This document shows, piece after piece, positions 55,684 to 63,764 of a stretch of DNA of 64,000 nt. The position numbers and the translations under genes were made by a program. A model generated the notes under the pieces. The model worked only from the letters and a program-made list of their open reading frames with translations, was not told the origin of the DNA and did not search any database. Source of the DNA: Pseudomonas putida (lineage in GTDB: Bacteria > Pseudomonadota > Gammaproteobacteria > Pseudomonadales > Pseudomonadaceae); the NCBI RefSeq assembly GCF_002025705.1, contig NZ_CP018846.1, positions 487,501-551,500 on the forward strand, given 5' to 3'. Position 1 is the stretch's first letter. Each line of letters begins with the position of its first letter.

Positions 55684-56769
55684 TCAGTCCTGTGCAGTCT
55701 TGAAGCGGGTCCACACGCGCATGCGCGCGCGCATGTCGGCCTGTGGAATGTCGCGGCCCGGGATCAGCCGGGCGTAAGTGGCTTCGTCGAGGTAGATGTC
55801 GGGGTTGTCGCGCATGCGCGGGTCCACTGCCTGACGCGCCTTGGCGCTGGCCGTGGGGTAGCCGGTGAAGTTGCTGATGGCAGCCATGTTCGCCGGGCGC
55901 ATGACGAAGTTGATGAAACGATAGGCGTATTCCGGGTGCTGGGCATCGGCGGGGATGGCCATGGTGTCCATCCACACCGTGGTGCCCTGGCGCGGTACGC
56001 GGTACTGGAAATCAAGGTGCTTGCCGGCAGCTTCGGCGGTGCGCTGGGCCTGGATCACGTCGCCGCTGTAGCCCAGCGACAGGCACAGGTTCTCGTTGAC
56101 CAGCTCGGTCACCGGTTGCGACTGGAACTTGCGGATGTACGGGCGCACCGCCTTGAGCAGCTCGCTGGCGGCAGCCAGGTCTTCACGCTTGGCGCTGCGC
56201 GGTTCGCGACCCAGATAATTGAGCACCACGGCCAGCACTTCGTCAGGCGAGTCGATGATCGAGATGCCACAATCGGCGAACTTGGCGGCCAGCTCCGGTT
56301 TGAACAGCAGGTCGAGGTTGTCCAGCGGCGCATCGGGCATGCGCTGGCGGACTTTCTCGGCATTCGCGGTCAGGCCGATGGTGCCCCAGGTGTAGGGCAC
56401 GGTCGCCTGGCTGGCTTTGGGGTATTGATCGTGCAGCTTGCGCAGGCCGGGCTCGATATCGTCGAGTGCTTCAAGGCGGCTGCGGTCCAGTGGCTGCAGG
56501 CTGCCGGCACGCATCAGCCGTTCAGCCACGGTGTCGCCGGGGAACACCAGGTCATAACCACTTCGCCCGGACATCAGCTTGGCTTCGAGCACCTCGCTGC
56601 CGTCCATCACGTCATAGATCACCTGGATACCGGTTTCGGCGGTGAACTGCTTGAGGGTGTCCTCGGCGAAGTAATCGGCCCAGTTGTACAGGCGCAGGGT
56701 GGGTTGGTCGGCCTGGGCCTGGCTGGCGCAGATGGCCAGGGCCAGTGCGGCGAATACGTGGCGTTTCAT
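55684..56769 (-). CDS. agu2C: Polyamine/agmatine ABC transporter substrate-binding protein (PotF-like)
   Basis: This 361-residue periplasmic protein has a signal peptide (about 1-21, ending AQA) and the PotD/PotF fold: LRLYNWADYFAEDTLKQFTAETG at the start, and GYDLVFPG and PYTWGTIGLTANAEKV later. No permease or ATPase gene is adjacent, so it must share one or serve only as a binding protein. It lies 3 bp from agu2A' and 2 bp from agu2B, inside the agu2 operon. The ligand is presumed to be agmatine or putrescine. Confidence 0.88.
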   Translation of the reverse strand: MKRHVFAALALAICASQAQADQPTLRLYNWADYFAEDTLKQFTAETGIQVIYDVMDGSEVLEAKLMSGRSGYDLVFPGDTVAERLMRAGSLQPLDRSRLEALDDIEPGLRKLHDQYPKASQATVPYTWGTIGLTANAEKVRQRMPDAPLDNLDLLFKPELAAKFADCGISIIDSPDEVLAVVLNYLGREPRSAKREDLAAASELLKAVRPYIRKFQSQPVTELVNENLCLSLGYSGDVIQAQRTAEAAGKHLDFQYRVPRQGTTVWMDTMAIPADAQHPEYAYRFINFVMRPANMAAISNFTGYPTASAKARQAVDPRMRDNPDIYLDEATYARLIPGRDIPQADMRARMRVWTRFKTAQD

Positions 56770-56771
56770 GC

Positions 56772-57668
56772 TCAGGCCCTCAGGATGTGTGGGTGTTTGC
56801 CGTCCAGGGTCAACAACGGCGCGTACATTTCTGGGCGGCGGTCGCGGTAGATGCCCCAGGTCAGGCGGTCTTCGCGCATGCGGGCCAGGTCCAGGTCGTG
56901 CAGCCAGATGCCGCTGTTGTCGCGGTCGGCTTCGGCGAGCATGGCGCCCTTGTGGTCGCAGATGAACGACGAGCCATAGAAACGCATGCTCAGGGCTTGG
57001 TCGCTGCCTGCGACTTCCACACCGACACGGTTGGCTGCCACCACGGGCAACAGGTTGGCGGCCGCATGACCGCGCATGGCGACCTGCCAATGGTCGCGCG
57101 AGTCCAGCTCGGCGCAGCCGGGCTCGGAGCCAATGGCGGTGGGGAACAACAGCACTTCGGCGCCCATCAGCGCCAGGCAGCGGGCCGTTTCCGGAAACCA
57201 CTGGTCCCAGCAGATGCCGATGCCCAGGCGGCCAAAGGCGGTGTCCCAGACTTTGAAACCGGTGTCGCCTGGGCTGAAATACTCCTTCTCCTGATAGCCG
57301 ATGGCGTTGGGGATATGGGTTTTGCGATATACGCCCAACAGTTGGCCATCGGCGTCGGCCACGGTCAGCGAGTTGAAGAAGGCATTGCCGGCGCGCTCGT
57401 ACCAGCTCAGCGGCAACACCACGCCCAGCTCGCCAGCCAAGGCGGCGAAGCGTTGCAGGATCGGGCTGCCCGGGTAGGGCTCGGCCAGCGCCTGGTGCTT
57501 GTGGTCCTGCTCGATGCAGAAGTAGGGCGTGGCGAACAGCTCTTGCAGCAGGATTACCTGCGCGCCATCGGCGGCGGCCTGGCGCACCAGTTGCTCGGCG
57601 CGGTCGAGGTTGTCTGGCAGGTTCCAGCTGCAGGGCATCTGGGTGGTGGCGATCCGCAGCAGGCTCAT
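56772..57668 (-). CDS. agu2B: N-carbamoylputrescine amidase
   Basis: This 298-residue nitrilase-superfamily enzyme cuts N-carbamoylputrescine to putrescine, CO2 and NH3. The Glu-Lys-Cys triad appears in LLQELFATPYF, VYRKTHIPN and GIGICWDQWFPE. The start MSLLRIATTQMPCSW at 57668 overlaps the agu2A stop by 4 bp; 11 upstream codons are unlikely. It completes the agmatine to putrescine route with agu2A. Confidence 0.94.
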   Translation of the reverse strand: MSLLRIATTQMPCSWNLPDNLDRAEQLVRQAAADGAQVILLQELFATPYFCIEQDHKHQALAEPYPGSPILQRFAALAGELGVVLPLSWYERAGNAFFNSLTVADADGQLLGVYRKTHIPNAIGYQEKEYFSPGDTGFKVWDTAFGRLGIGICWDQWFPETARCLALMGAEVLLFPTAIGSEPGCAELDSRDHWQVAMRGHAAANLLPVVAANRVGVEVAGSDQALSMRFYGSSFICDHKGAMLAEADRDNSGIWLHDLDLARMREDRLTWGIYRDRRPEMYAPLLTLDGKHPHILRA

Positions 57669-58705
57669 GGCTGGACCTCCGGCTGCTGCTGGGTAATGCA
57701 ATGGATGCCGCCGCCACCGTGGGCGATGGCATCGATACGCACGGGCACGATTTCGCGCCCCGGGAAGGCATGGGCGAGTTGATCGGCGGCGTCCTGGTCG
57801 GCGGCGATGCCGTAGGCCGGCATGATGATCGCGCCGTTGGCGATGTAGAAGTTGGTGTAGGAAGCGCAGAACACTTCAGCGTCCTGATCGACTGCGGCGC
57901 TGGCCTCGAACAGGTCGAGCAGTTCGAAATGCCGGCCTTGGGCGTCGGTGGCGAGTTCCAGCGCGCGGCGGTTTTCCCGGACGACTTCGGCATAGACCGA
58001 GCCGTGCTCATGGGTGGCATCGACCAACAGCACACCCGGGCGGGCGAAGGCGCACACGCCGTCGACATGGCCGTCGGTCATGTCGCCTGTGACGTACTGC
58101 GGGTCGCCGGGCAGCCAGATGGTCTTGCTGATGCCCAGGTAGCGGGCGAAGCAGGCTTCGAATTCTGCCTTGTCGATACCTGGGTTGCGGTTGGCGTTGA
58201 GCAGCACCGATTCGGTGGTGATCAGCGTGCCTTCGCCATCGACATGAATGGCGCCACCTTCGTTGCACAACGGGGTGCTGAAACCGTCCACGCCCAGCCG
58301 GTCGAGGATGCGTCGGCCGAGGCTGCGGTCCTGGCTGTGTTGCGATTTACCGCCCCAGGCATTGAAGCGCCAGCTCAGCCCGGCCAGGCCGTGCTGCGGG
58401 TGGCTGATGAAGCTCGGGCCGCTATCTCGGCACCAGCTGTCGTCCACGGCCAGCTCGATCAGTTCGATGTTGGCGCCGCACAGGGCGCGGGCGCTTTGCA
58501 GGGCCGATGGATCGACGACCATCTTTACCGGCTCGAAGCGGGCGATGGCAGCTGCCACGCGGGCATAGTCGCGCTGCACATCGGCCAGGCTGACGCGCCA
58601 GCCGCTTTCCCACAGTGCCTGGTTGTGAGGCCAGACCATCCAGGTCGCCGCGTGGCGGGCCCATTCGGCAGGCATACGCCAGCCGCTGTCGAGGGACAGG
58701 TGCAT
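57665..58705 (-). CDS. agu2A: Agmatine deiminase
   Basis: This 346-residue enzyme converts agmatine to N-carbamoylputrescine and ammonia. Its motifs are DDSWCRDSGP, GGAIHVDGEGT, MTDGHVDGVCAF and the catalytic Cys in GGGGIHCITQQ. It lacks a signal peptide and is cytoplasmic, unlike its paralogue at 54571. The start at 58705 (MHLSLDSGWRM) has GGAG upstream. First gene of the four-gene minus-strand operon; a LysR gene diverges. Confidence 0.94.
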   Translation of the reverse strand: MHLSLDSGWRMPAEWARHAATWMVWPHNQALWESGWRVSLADVQRDYARVAAAIARFEPVKMVVDPSALQSARALCGANIELIELAVDDSWCRDSGPSFISHPQHGLAGLSWRFNAWGGKSQHSQDRSLGRRILDRLGVDGFSTPLCNEGGAIHVDGEGTLITTESVLLNANRNPGIDKAEFEACFARYLGISKTIWLPGDPQYVTGDMTDGHVDGVCAFARPGVLLVDATHEHGSVYAEVVRENRRALELATDAQGRHFELLDLFEASAAVDQDAEVFCASYTNFYIANGAIIMPAYGIAADQDAADQLAHAFPGREIVPVRIDAIAHGGGGIHCITQQQPEVQP

Positions 58706-58840
58706 AGTGAACTCCGATCTATTAAGGATTTTTATCAACGAAGCCCGCCGTCGCGGGTGTTGGTGTCCATGCTATGGCTATGAAGGGGTGGCGACAAACG
58801 ATAGATTTAGTCGATATCTGATTAGCAGGGCTTATCGATC

Positions 58841-59704
58841 ATGCTCAAACACTGGCCACCGCTCAATGCCCTGAGGGGCTTTGAAGCCGCCGCACGGCTT
58901 GGCAGTTTCCACAAGGCCGCCGAGGCCCTGAACCTCACCCAGTCGGCGATCAGCCAGCAGATCCGCAGCCTGGAAACCTACCTGGAACAGCCGCTGTTCC
59001 ACCGCAGTGGCCGCAGCGTCAGCCTGACCGATGCCGGGCATGATCTGCTCAGCACCACCCAATCGCTGCTGCAGCATCTGGCAGTCGGCATTCGTCGCCT
59101 GGACCAGTACCGCAAGCCGAATCAACTGGTGGTCAACACCAGTCCGGCCTTCGCCCGGCACTGGTTGCTGCCGCGCCTGGCCGATTTTCATCAGCGCTGC
59201 CCGCAGGTCGATCTGTGGCTGTTCACCAGTTTCGAGGTGCCGGACATGGCCAGCGAAACCATTGACCTGGCCATTCGTGACGACCTCAGTGCCCAGGCCG
59301 AGTGCAGCTTTACCGTGCTCCACCAGGACACGCTGTATCCCGCCTGCCATCCTTCGTTGCTGCAGCACCCAGTGCAACAGCGCACCACCTTGCATGGCGA
59401 GCGCGAAATGGACTGGAGCCACTGGCAGCTGGAAGGCGGCGAGGATGTGGGGCAGCAGGGCAAGGGGCTGAATTTTTCCGACCCAGGGCTGTTGCTGGAT
59501 GCCGCGAGCGAGGGGCTGGGCGTTGCCCTGGTCAGCCAGTTGCTGGCGCAGCGGGCGGTGGGAGAGGGGCGTCTGCAGGCACTGTCTGTACAGCGAGTGC
59601 GAGGGCCGGTGTGGGCTTGTCTGGTGCACCGGGACAGCCAGGATGATCCGCTGGCCCGGCAGTTTCTGGGGTGGTTGAAAGGGGTTTTGGCTGCGGATAC
59701 ATGA
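58841..59704 (+). CDS. LysR-type regulator divergent from the agu2 operon
   Basis: This 287-residue protein is of the GcvA-like type with HTH at about 24-43 (AAEALNLTQSAISQQIRSLE) and an effector domain. It diverges from agu2A with a 135-bp gap and is the best candidate for the operon's regulator, with agmatine as a possible ligand. This is inference from position. The last part of the gene is GC-rich like its neighbours. No damage is seen. Confidence 0.88.
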   Translation: MLKHWPPLNALRGFEAAARLGSFHKAAEALNLTQSAISQQIRSLETYLEQPLFHRSGRSVSLTDAGHDLLSTTQSLLQHLAVGIRRLDQYRKPNQLVVNTSPAFARHWLLPRLADFHQRCPQVDLWLFTSFEVPDMASETIDLAIRDDLSAQAECSFTVLHQDTLYPACHPSLLQHPVQQRTTLHGEREMDWSHWQLEGGEDVGQQGKGLNFSDPGLLLDAASEGLGVALVSQLLAQRAVGEGRLQALSVQRVRGPVWACLVHRDSQDDPLARQFLGWLKGVLAADT

Positions 59705-59708
59705 CAGC

Positions 59709-59816
59709 CTGTACCGGGCTCTTCGCGGGCAAGCCCGCTCCTGCAGGTTCTGCACCAGGCTCAGGCTTGATGAGAACCCTGTGGGATCGGGCTGGCCCGC
59801 GAAGAGGCCGGTACAG
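59709..59816. repeat. REPIN upstream of fabV
   Basis: Arms at 59709-59747 and 59777-59816 (CTGTACCGGGCTCTTCGCGG inverted as CCGCGAAGAGGCCGGTACAG) flank a spacer with CTCAGGCTTGATGAGA. The spacer and arms are nearly the same as in the REPIN at 61175, in the same orientation, so fabV lies between two copies. Confidence 0.9.
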
Positions 59817-59951
59817 CCGAACTCTGGTTTTGAATCCCTGGGTTCAGCCCTTAATATGTGTCGGATAACCTGCGGGGGTAGTCTCACCCTCTGATCAATC
59901 GGAATCGCCCTTGTGGCGCTTCCCCGGCATAAACCTGACGAGGTACAGACA

Positions 59952-61163
59952 TTGGCCATCATTCATCCTAAGGTTCGCGGTTTCATCTGCACCACGACTC
60001 ACCCGAAGGGCTGCGAGCTCAACGTCCGTGACCAGATCGAAGCCACCCGCAAGCTGGGCGTGCGCGAGGATGGCCCGAAGAAGGTCCTGGTCATCGGCGC
60101 TTCCAGCGGCTACGGCCTGGCAGCCCGCATCACCGCTGCCTTCGGCTTCAAGGCCGATACCCTGGGCGTGTTCTTCGAAAAGCCAGGCACCGAGACCAAG
60201 GCCGGCACCGCCGGCTGGTACAACTCCGCCGCATTCGACAAGTTCGCCAAGGCCGAGGGCCTGTACAGCAAGTCGATCAACGGTGACGCCTTCTCCGACG
60301 AAGCCCGCGCCAAGGTCATCGAGCTGATCAAGAACGAAATGGGCGGCAAGGTCGACCTGGTCATCTACTCGCTGGCTTCGCCTGTGCGCAAGCTGCCGCA
60401 GACCGGTGAAGTGATCCGCTCCGCGCTGAAACCGATCGGTGAGCCGTACAAGTCGACCGCCATCGACACCAACAAGGACACCATCATCGAGGCCAGCATC
60501 GAGCCGGCCACCGAGCAGGAAATCGCCGACACCGTCACTGTCATGGGTGGTCAGGACTGGCAGCTGTGGATCGACGCCCTGGCTGGCGCCGACGTGCTGG
60601 CCGAAGGCGCGCGCACCGTGGCCTTCAGCTACATCGGCAGCGATATCACCTGGCCAATCTACTGGCACGGCGCCCTGGGCCAGGCCAAGCAGGACCTGGA
60701 CCAGACTGCACTGCGCCTGAACGAGAAGCTGGCCGGTGAAGTGAAGGGCGGCGCCAATGTGGCCGTGCTGAAGTCGGTGGTCACCCAGGCCAGCTCGGCC
60801 ATCCCGGTGATGCCGCTGTACCTGTCGATGGTCTTCAAGATCATGCAGGAAAAGGGCGTTCATGAAGGCACCCAGGACCAGCTCGACCGCATGTTCCGCG
60901 AGCGTATGTTCCGTGCCGATGGCAAGCCTGCCGAAGTGGACGAGAAAGGCCGCCTGCGCCTGGACGACTGGGAACTGCGCGAAGATGTGCAGGGCGCTTG
61001 CAAGGCACTGTGGCCAACCGTGACCACCGAGAACCTGTTCGAGCTGACCGACTACGCCGGTTACAAGAAGCAGTTCCTCAACCTGTTCGGCTTCGAGCGC
61101 GCTGACGTCAACTATGACGAAGACGTGGCGACCGATGTGAAGTTCGACTGCATCGAGCTGTAA
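59952..61163 (+). CDS. fabV: Trans-2-enoyl-CoA/ACP reductase FabV
   Basis: This 403-residue NADH-dependent enoyl reductase completes fatty-acid elongation and is insensitive to triclosan. The family start [20 protein letters not shown] is seen as [18 protein letters not shown] when read from TTG 59952, which has GAGG 9 bp upstream. The NAD site is [16 protein letters not shown]. The active-site Y-x8-K appears as [10 protein letters not shown]. An open frame extends 13 codons upstream but lacks homology. Intact and matches P. putida FabV by memory. Confidence 0.95.
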   Translation: MAIIHPKVRGFICTTTHPKGCELNVRDQIEATRKLGVREDGPKKVLVIGASSGYGLAARITAAFGFKADTLGVFFEKPGTETKAGTAGWYNSAAFDKFAKAEGLYSKSINGDAFSDEARAKVIELIKNEMGGKVDLVIYSLASPVRKLPQTGEVIRSALKPIGEPYKSTAIDTNKDTIIEASIEPATEQEIADTVTVMGGQDWQLWIDALAGADVLAEGARTVAFSYIGSDITWPIYWHGALGQAKQDLDQTALRLNEKLAGEVKGGANVAVLKSVVTQASSAIPVMPLYLSMVFKIMQEKGVHEGTQDQLDRMFRERMFRADGKPAEVDEKGRLRLDDWELREDVQGACKALWPTVTTENLFELTDYAGYKKQFLNLFGFERADVNYDEDVATDVKFDCIEL

Positions 61164-61174
61164 TCGCTGCCGGC

Positions 61175-61282
61175 CTGTACCGGCCTCTTTGCGGGCAAGC
61201 CCGCTCCCACAGGTTCTCCACCAGCCTCAGGCTTGATGAGATCCCTGTGGGGGCGGGCTTGCCCGCGAAAGGGCCGGTACAG
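61175..61282. repeat. REPIN downstream of fabV
   Basis: Arms at 61175-61213 and 61243-61282 flank a spacer nearly identical to that of the REPIN at 59709 (TTCTCCACCAGCCTCAGGCT against TTCTGCACCAGGCTCAGGCT). It lies 11 bp after the fabV stop and 48 bp before the hydrolase gene. Confidence 0.9.
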
Positions 61283-61330
61283 CCCGGAAATTTTTGCTAG
61301 TTTTGGCGCACAACAACAGGAAAGCGCGCC

Positions 61331-62239
61331 ATGAGCAGCCTCACCCAACCCGCCACCGCCTTTCGCCAGGCCACGGCCGATGGCTACAGCCTCGGCGGCT
61401 TCTGCTGGCGCCACGCCCAGCCTGATCCTCAACGCCCGTTGGTGATCATCAATGCGGCCACTTCGGTACGCTGTCGCTACTACTCACGCTTTGCCGACTA
61501 CCTGTTTGCCCAAGGTTGCGACGTGCTCACCTACGATTACCGTGGCATAGGCGAATCGCGCCCGGCGTCGCTGCGTGGCTTCCAGGCTTCCTGGAGTGAC
61601 TGGGGGCGGCTGGACTTCGAGGCCATGCTGGCGCACGCCGCTGCGCATTTCCCCGGCCAGCCGGTAGATGTTGTGGGCCACAGTTTCGGTGGCTGCGCCG
61701 TGGGGCTGGCCCCCTCGGCGGGGCAGGTGCGGCGGGTGGTGATGGTCGGTGCACAGTTTGCCTACTGGCGCGACTATGCCGCAGACCAGCGCTGGCGGCT
61801 ATTTGGCAAATGGCATGTGGTGATGCCGCTGCTGACCCGTGCCTTCGGCTACTTCCCCGGCAAGCGCCTTGGTTGGCTGGAAGACACCCCGGCCGGTGTG
61901 GTGCACGACTGGACCACGCGTACGCCGCTTTATGAACAGCGCCCGAGCGGGCGCGGCCTGGCGACACTGCCTTTTGCCCAGGTACGGGCTGCGACCTTGG
62001 CTATCAGCCTGACGGACGACCCGTTTGGCACGGTGGCGGCGACCGAGCGTTTGCTAGGGTATCTGCCTGCGGCGCAGCGGCGGCATCTGCGCATCGCACC
62101 TGTGGATATCTCGGTCAGCGAGATTGGCCATTTCGCGTTCTTCCATGATCGCTTCCGCGAAAGCCTGTGGCCGATTGCGTTGCAGTGGTTGCAGGAGGGC
62201 GGGCTGGCAGACGGAGTGCCGGGGACAACTATCCGTTGA
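61331..62239 (+). CDS. Alpha/beta fold hydrolase
   Basis: This 302-residue protein has the nucleophile elbow GHSFGG (Ser about 120), the turn YDYRGIGESRP and a C-terminal His region (SEIGHFAFFHDRF). It resembles the serine aminopeptidase/COG4757 group. The substrate is unknown. It stands alone between two REPINs. Start at ATG 61331 after CAGGAAAG. Confidence 0.85.
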   Translation: MSSLTQPATAFRQATADGYSLGGFCWRHAQPDPQRPLVIINAATSVRCRYYSRFADYLFAQGCDVLTYDYRGIGESRPASLRGFQASWSDWGRLDFEAMLAHAAAHFPGQPVDVVGHSFGGCAVGLAPSAGQVRRVVMVGAQFAYWRDYAADQRWRLFGKWHVVMPLLTRAFGYFPGKRLGWLEDTPAGVVHDWTTRTPLYEQRPSGRGLATLPFAQVRAATLAISLTDDPFGTVAATERLLGYLPAAQRRHLRIAPVDISVSEIGHFAFFHDRFRESLWPIALQWLQEGGLADGVPGTTIR

Positions 62240-62245
62240 AATTCT

Positions 62246-62348
62246 GGGGCTGCTTCACAGCCCTTTCGCGACACAAGGCCGCTCCTACAGAAGAGCGCGT
62301 TCCCTGTAGGAGCGGCCTTGTGTCGCGAAAGGGCCGCACAGCGGCCCC
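62246..62348. repeat. REPIN of the third class after the hydrolase gene
   Basis: Arms 62246-62290 and 62304-62348 (GGGGCTGCTTCACAGCCC against GGGCCGCACAGCGGCCCC, with GCGACACAAGGCCGCTCCTA inside) flank a 13-bp spacer. It is of the same class as 49268. It lies between two convergent genes. Confidence 0.92.
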
Positions 62349-62355
62349 GGCAATC

Positions 62356-62697
62356 TCAAGCCTTGCGCGAAAGCGGCAGCTCTGTGAATTTCACACCGGC
62401 CAGCCCGTGCTTGATCAGTGCACGGATATTGCCATGGTCACTGCCCTCAGGCGTGGCCAGCACATCGCGGTAATGCTCGCCGAAGGCCAGCAGCGCTTCC
62501 TGGTCGCTCAGGCCTTCCAGCAGGGCCAAGCCCAGGGTCTTGCACGAACCTTCGTTCTGCCCGGCGGCATTCTCCACGCCGCCGTTGTTGAAGGCCTGGG
62601 GCTGGTAGCTGTAGTTGCCGGCGATGAACGCCAGGGTATCGGCGAAGACGTGTTGGCCGCTGGCCAGGCTGCTGCGCAGGGTGTTCAGATCAGTCAC
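62356..62697 (-). CDS. HopJ family protein
   Basis: This 113-residue protein matches the HopJ type III effector family (YQPQAFNNGG, NAAGQNEGSCKTLGLALLEGL). The name comes from P. syringae, yet it is widespread in non-pathogens without a T3SS, and none is encoded here. It starts at GTG 62697 and overlaps the DUF1244 gene by 8 bp. A metabolic role is more likely than secretion. Function unknown. Confidence 0.85.
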   Translation of the reverse strand: MTDLNTLRSSLASGQHVFADTLAFIAGNYSYQPQAFNNGGVENAAGQNEGSCKTLGLALLEGLSDQEALLAFGEHYRDVLATPEGSDHGNIRALIKHGLAGVKFTELPLSRKA

Positions 62698-62986
62698 GAG
62701 ATTTTCCTTGTTCAAACGCCGCTTGCTGCTCGGCGCTGGCTTCTTTCTGATATTGGGCTTTCCACTCGGCGTAAGGCATGCCATACACCGCTTCGCGGGC
62801 GTCATCCAGGCTGATGTCGACCTGGCGCTCGTCGGCGGCGGCCTTGTACCACTTGGACAGGCAGTTGCGGCAGAAGCCGGAGAGGTTCATCAGGTCGATA
62901 TTCTGCACGTCGGTGCGTTTCTGCAGATGTTCGACCAGGCGCCGGAACGCGGCGGCTTCGAGTTCGAGCTGTTGTTGCTCAGTCAT
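62690..62986 (-). CDS. DUF1244 family protein
   Basis: This 98-residue protein has a CxxC pair in SGFCRNCLSKWYKAA and the C-terminal GMPYAEWKAQYQKEA. The DUF1244 family is small and alpha-helical, function unknown. It follows folM by 9 bp and overlaps the hopJ-like gene by 8 bp, so folM-DUF1244-hopJ likely form one operon. Confidence 0.88.
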   Translation of the reverse strand: MTEQQQLELEAAAFRRLVEHLQKRTDVQNIDLMNLSGFCRNCLSKWYKAAADERQVDISLDDAREAVYGMPYAEWKAQYQKEASAEQQAAFEQGKSRD

Positions 62987-62995
62987 GGCAGTCTC

Positions 62996-63688
62996 TCAGA
63001 TGATGCGGTTCTTCAGGTGGCGGCCACCGTTGATGACCACCTGGCTGCCGGTGCTGTACTGGCTGGCGAGCAGGTACTTCACCGTCTCGATCAGTGGCCC
63101 GGCGCCGGGTTCGAACTCCAGCAGGGCCTTTTTCAGGGTCTGCTGGCGGTAAGCCTCGTCACCGCCTTCCTTGAGGATCAGCAGGCCCGGCAGGATACCG
63201 TTGACGTGCACCTTGGGCGCGTACTTTTCGGCGAACGACAGCACCATGTTCTGCAGCGCGGCCTTGGTCGCGGCGTAGCCGATGTGGCCTTTGCTGCCGC
63301 GCGAGGATGTTTCGTCGCAAATGTGGATGATGTCGGCCTTGTCGACCTTGTTCAACAGCTCGCCCAGGGCCAGGTTGAGGTGGTACGGCGCTTCGACGTG
63401 CAGGCGGAACATGGTCTCGAGGTTGTCGAGGTCGTCGTCGAGCCACAGCGAGGCGTTGTGGATGATCGCACGCAGGCCGTCGTAGTTGCGCTGCAGGTGG
63501 TCGATCAATGCTTCACGGTCGGCCCTGAGGCAGAGGTCGGCCTGGAACTGCACGATGTTCGGGTGCGCGGACTGCGGCTGAAGGCTGCGGCTGGCACTGA
63601 TCACCGTATGGCCGGCCTGTGCCAGCTCGAGGGCCAGGGCCAGCCCGACGCGCTGGCTGGCGCCGGTGACGAGAATTGGGCTGTTCAT
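62996..63688 (-). CDS. folM: Dihydromonapterin reductase FolM
   Basis: This 230-residue short-chain dehydrogenase reduces dihydromonapterin (and weakly dihydrofolate) with NADPH, giving the tetrahydromonapterin cofactor of phenylalanine hydroxylase. The cofactor motif VTGASQRVGLALA, the IIHNASLWL motif and Y-x3-K (GYAATKAAL) are present. Its fit to FolM over other SDRs rests on length and the NGGRHLKN end. First gene of the short operon with DUF1244 and hopJ. Confidence 0.9.
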   Translation of the reverse strand: MNSPILVTGASQRVGLALALELAQAGHTVISASRSLQPQSAHPNIVQFQADLCLRADREALIDHLQRNYDGLRAIIHNASLWLDDDLDNLETMFRLHVEAPYHLNLALGELLNKVDKADIIHICDETSSRGSKGHIGYAATKAALQNMVLSFAEKYAPKVHVNGILPGLLILKEGGDEAYRQQTLKKALLEFEPGAGPLIETVKYLLASQYSTGSQVVINGGRHLKNRII

Positions 63689-63764
63689 GTGCGGGCGGTC
63701 AACTTGTCTGTCCTGTCGTTGCCGCCCAGCATACCCGAACTGATCTCGCTTGTATGACCTCGCC

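Noticed and set aside
56770..58068. Upstream extension of the agu2C frame to give a 794-residue protein.
   Set aside because: The extra part is an off-frame reading of agu2B and agu2A. The true start has a signal peptide at 56769.
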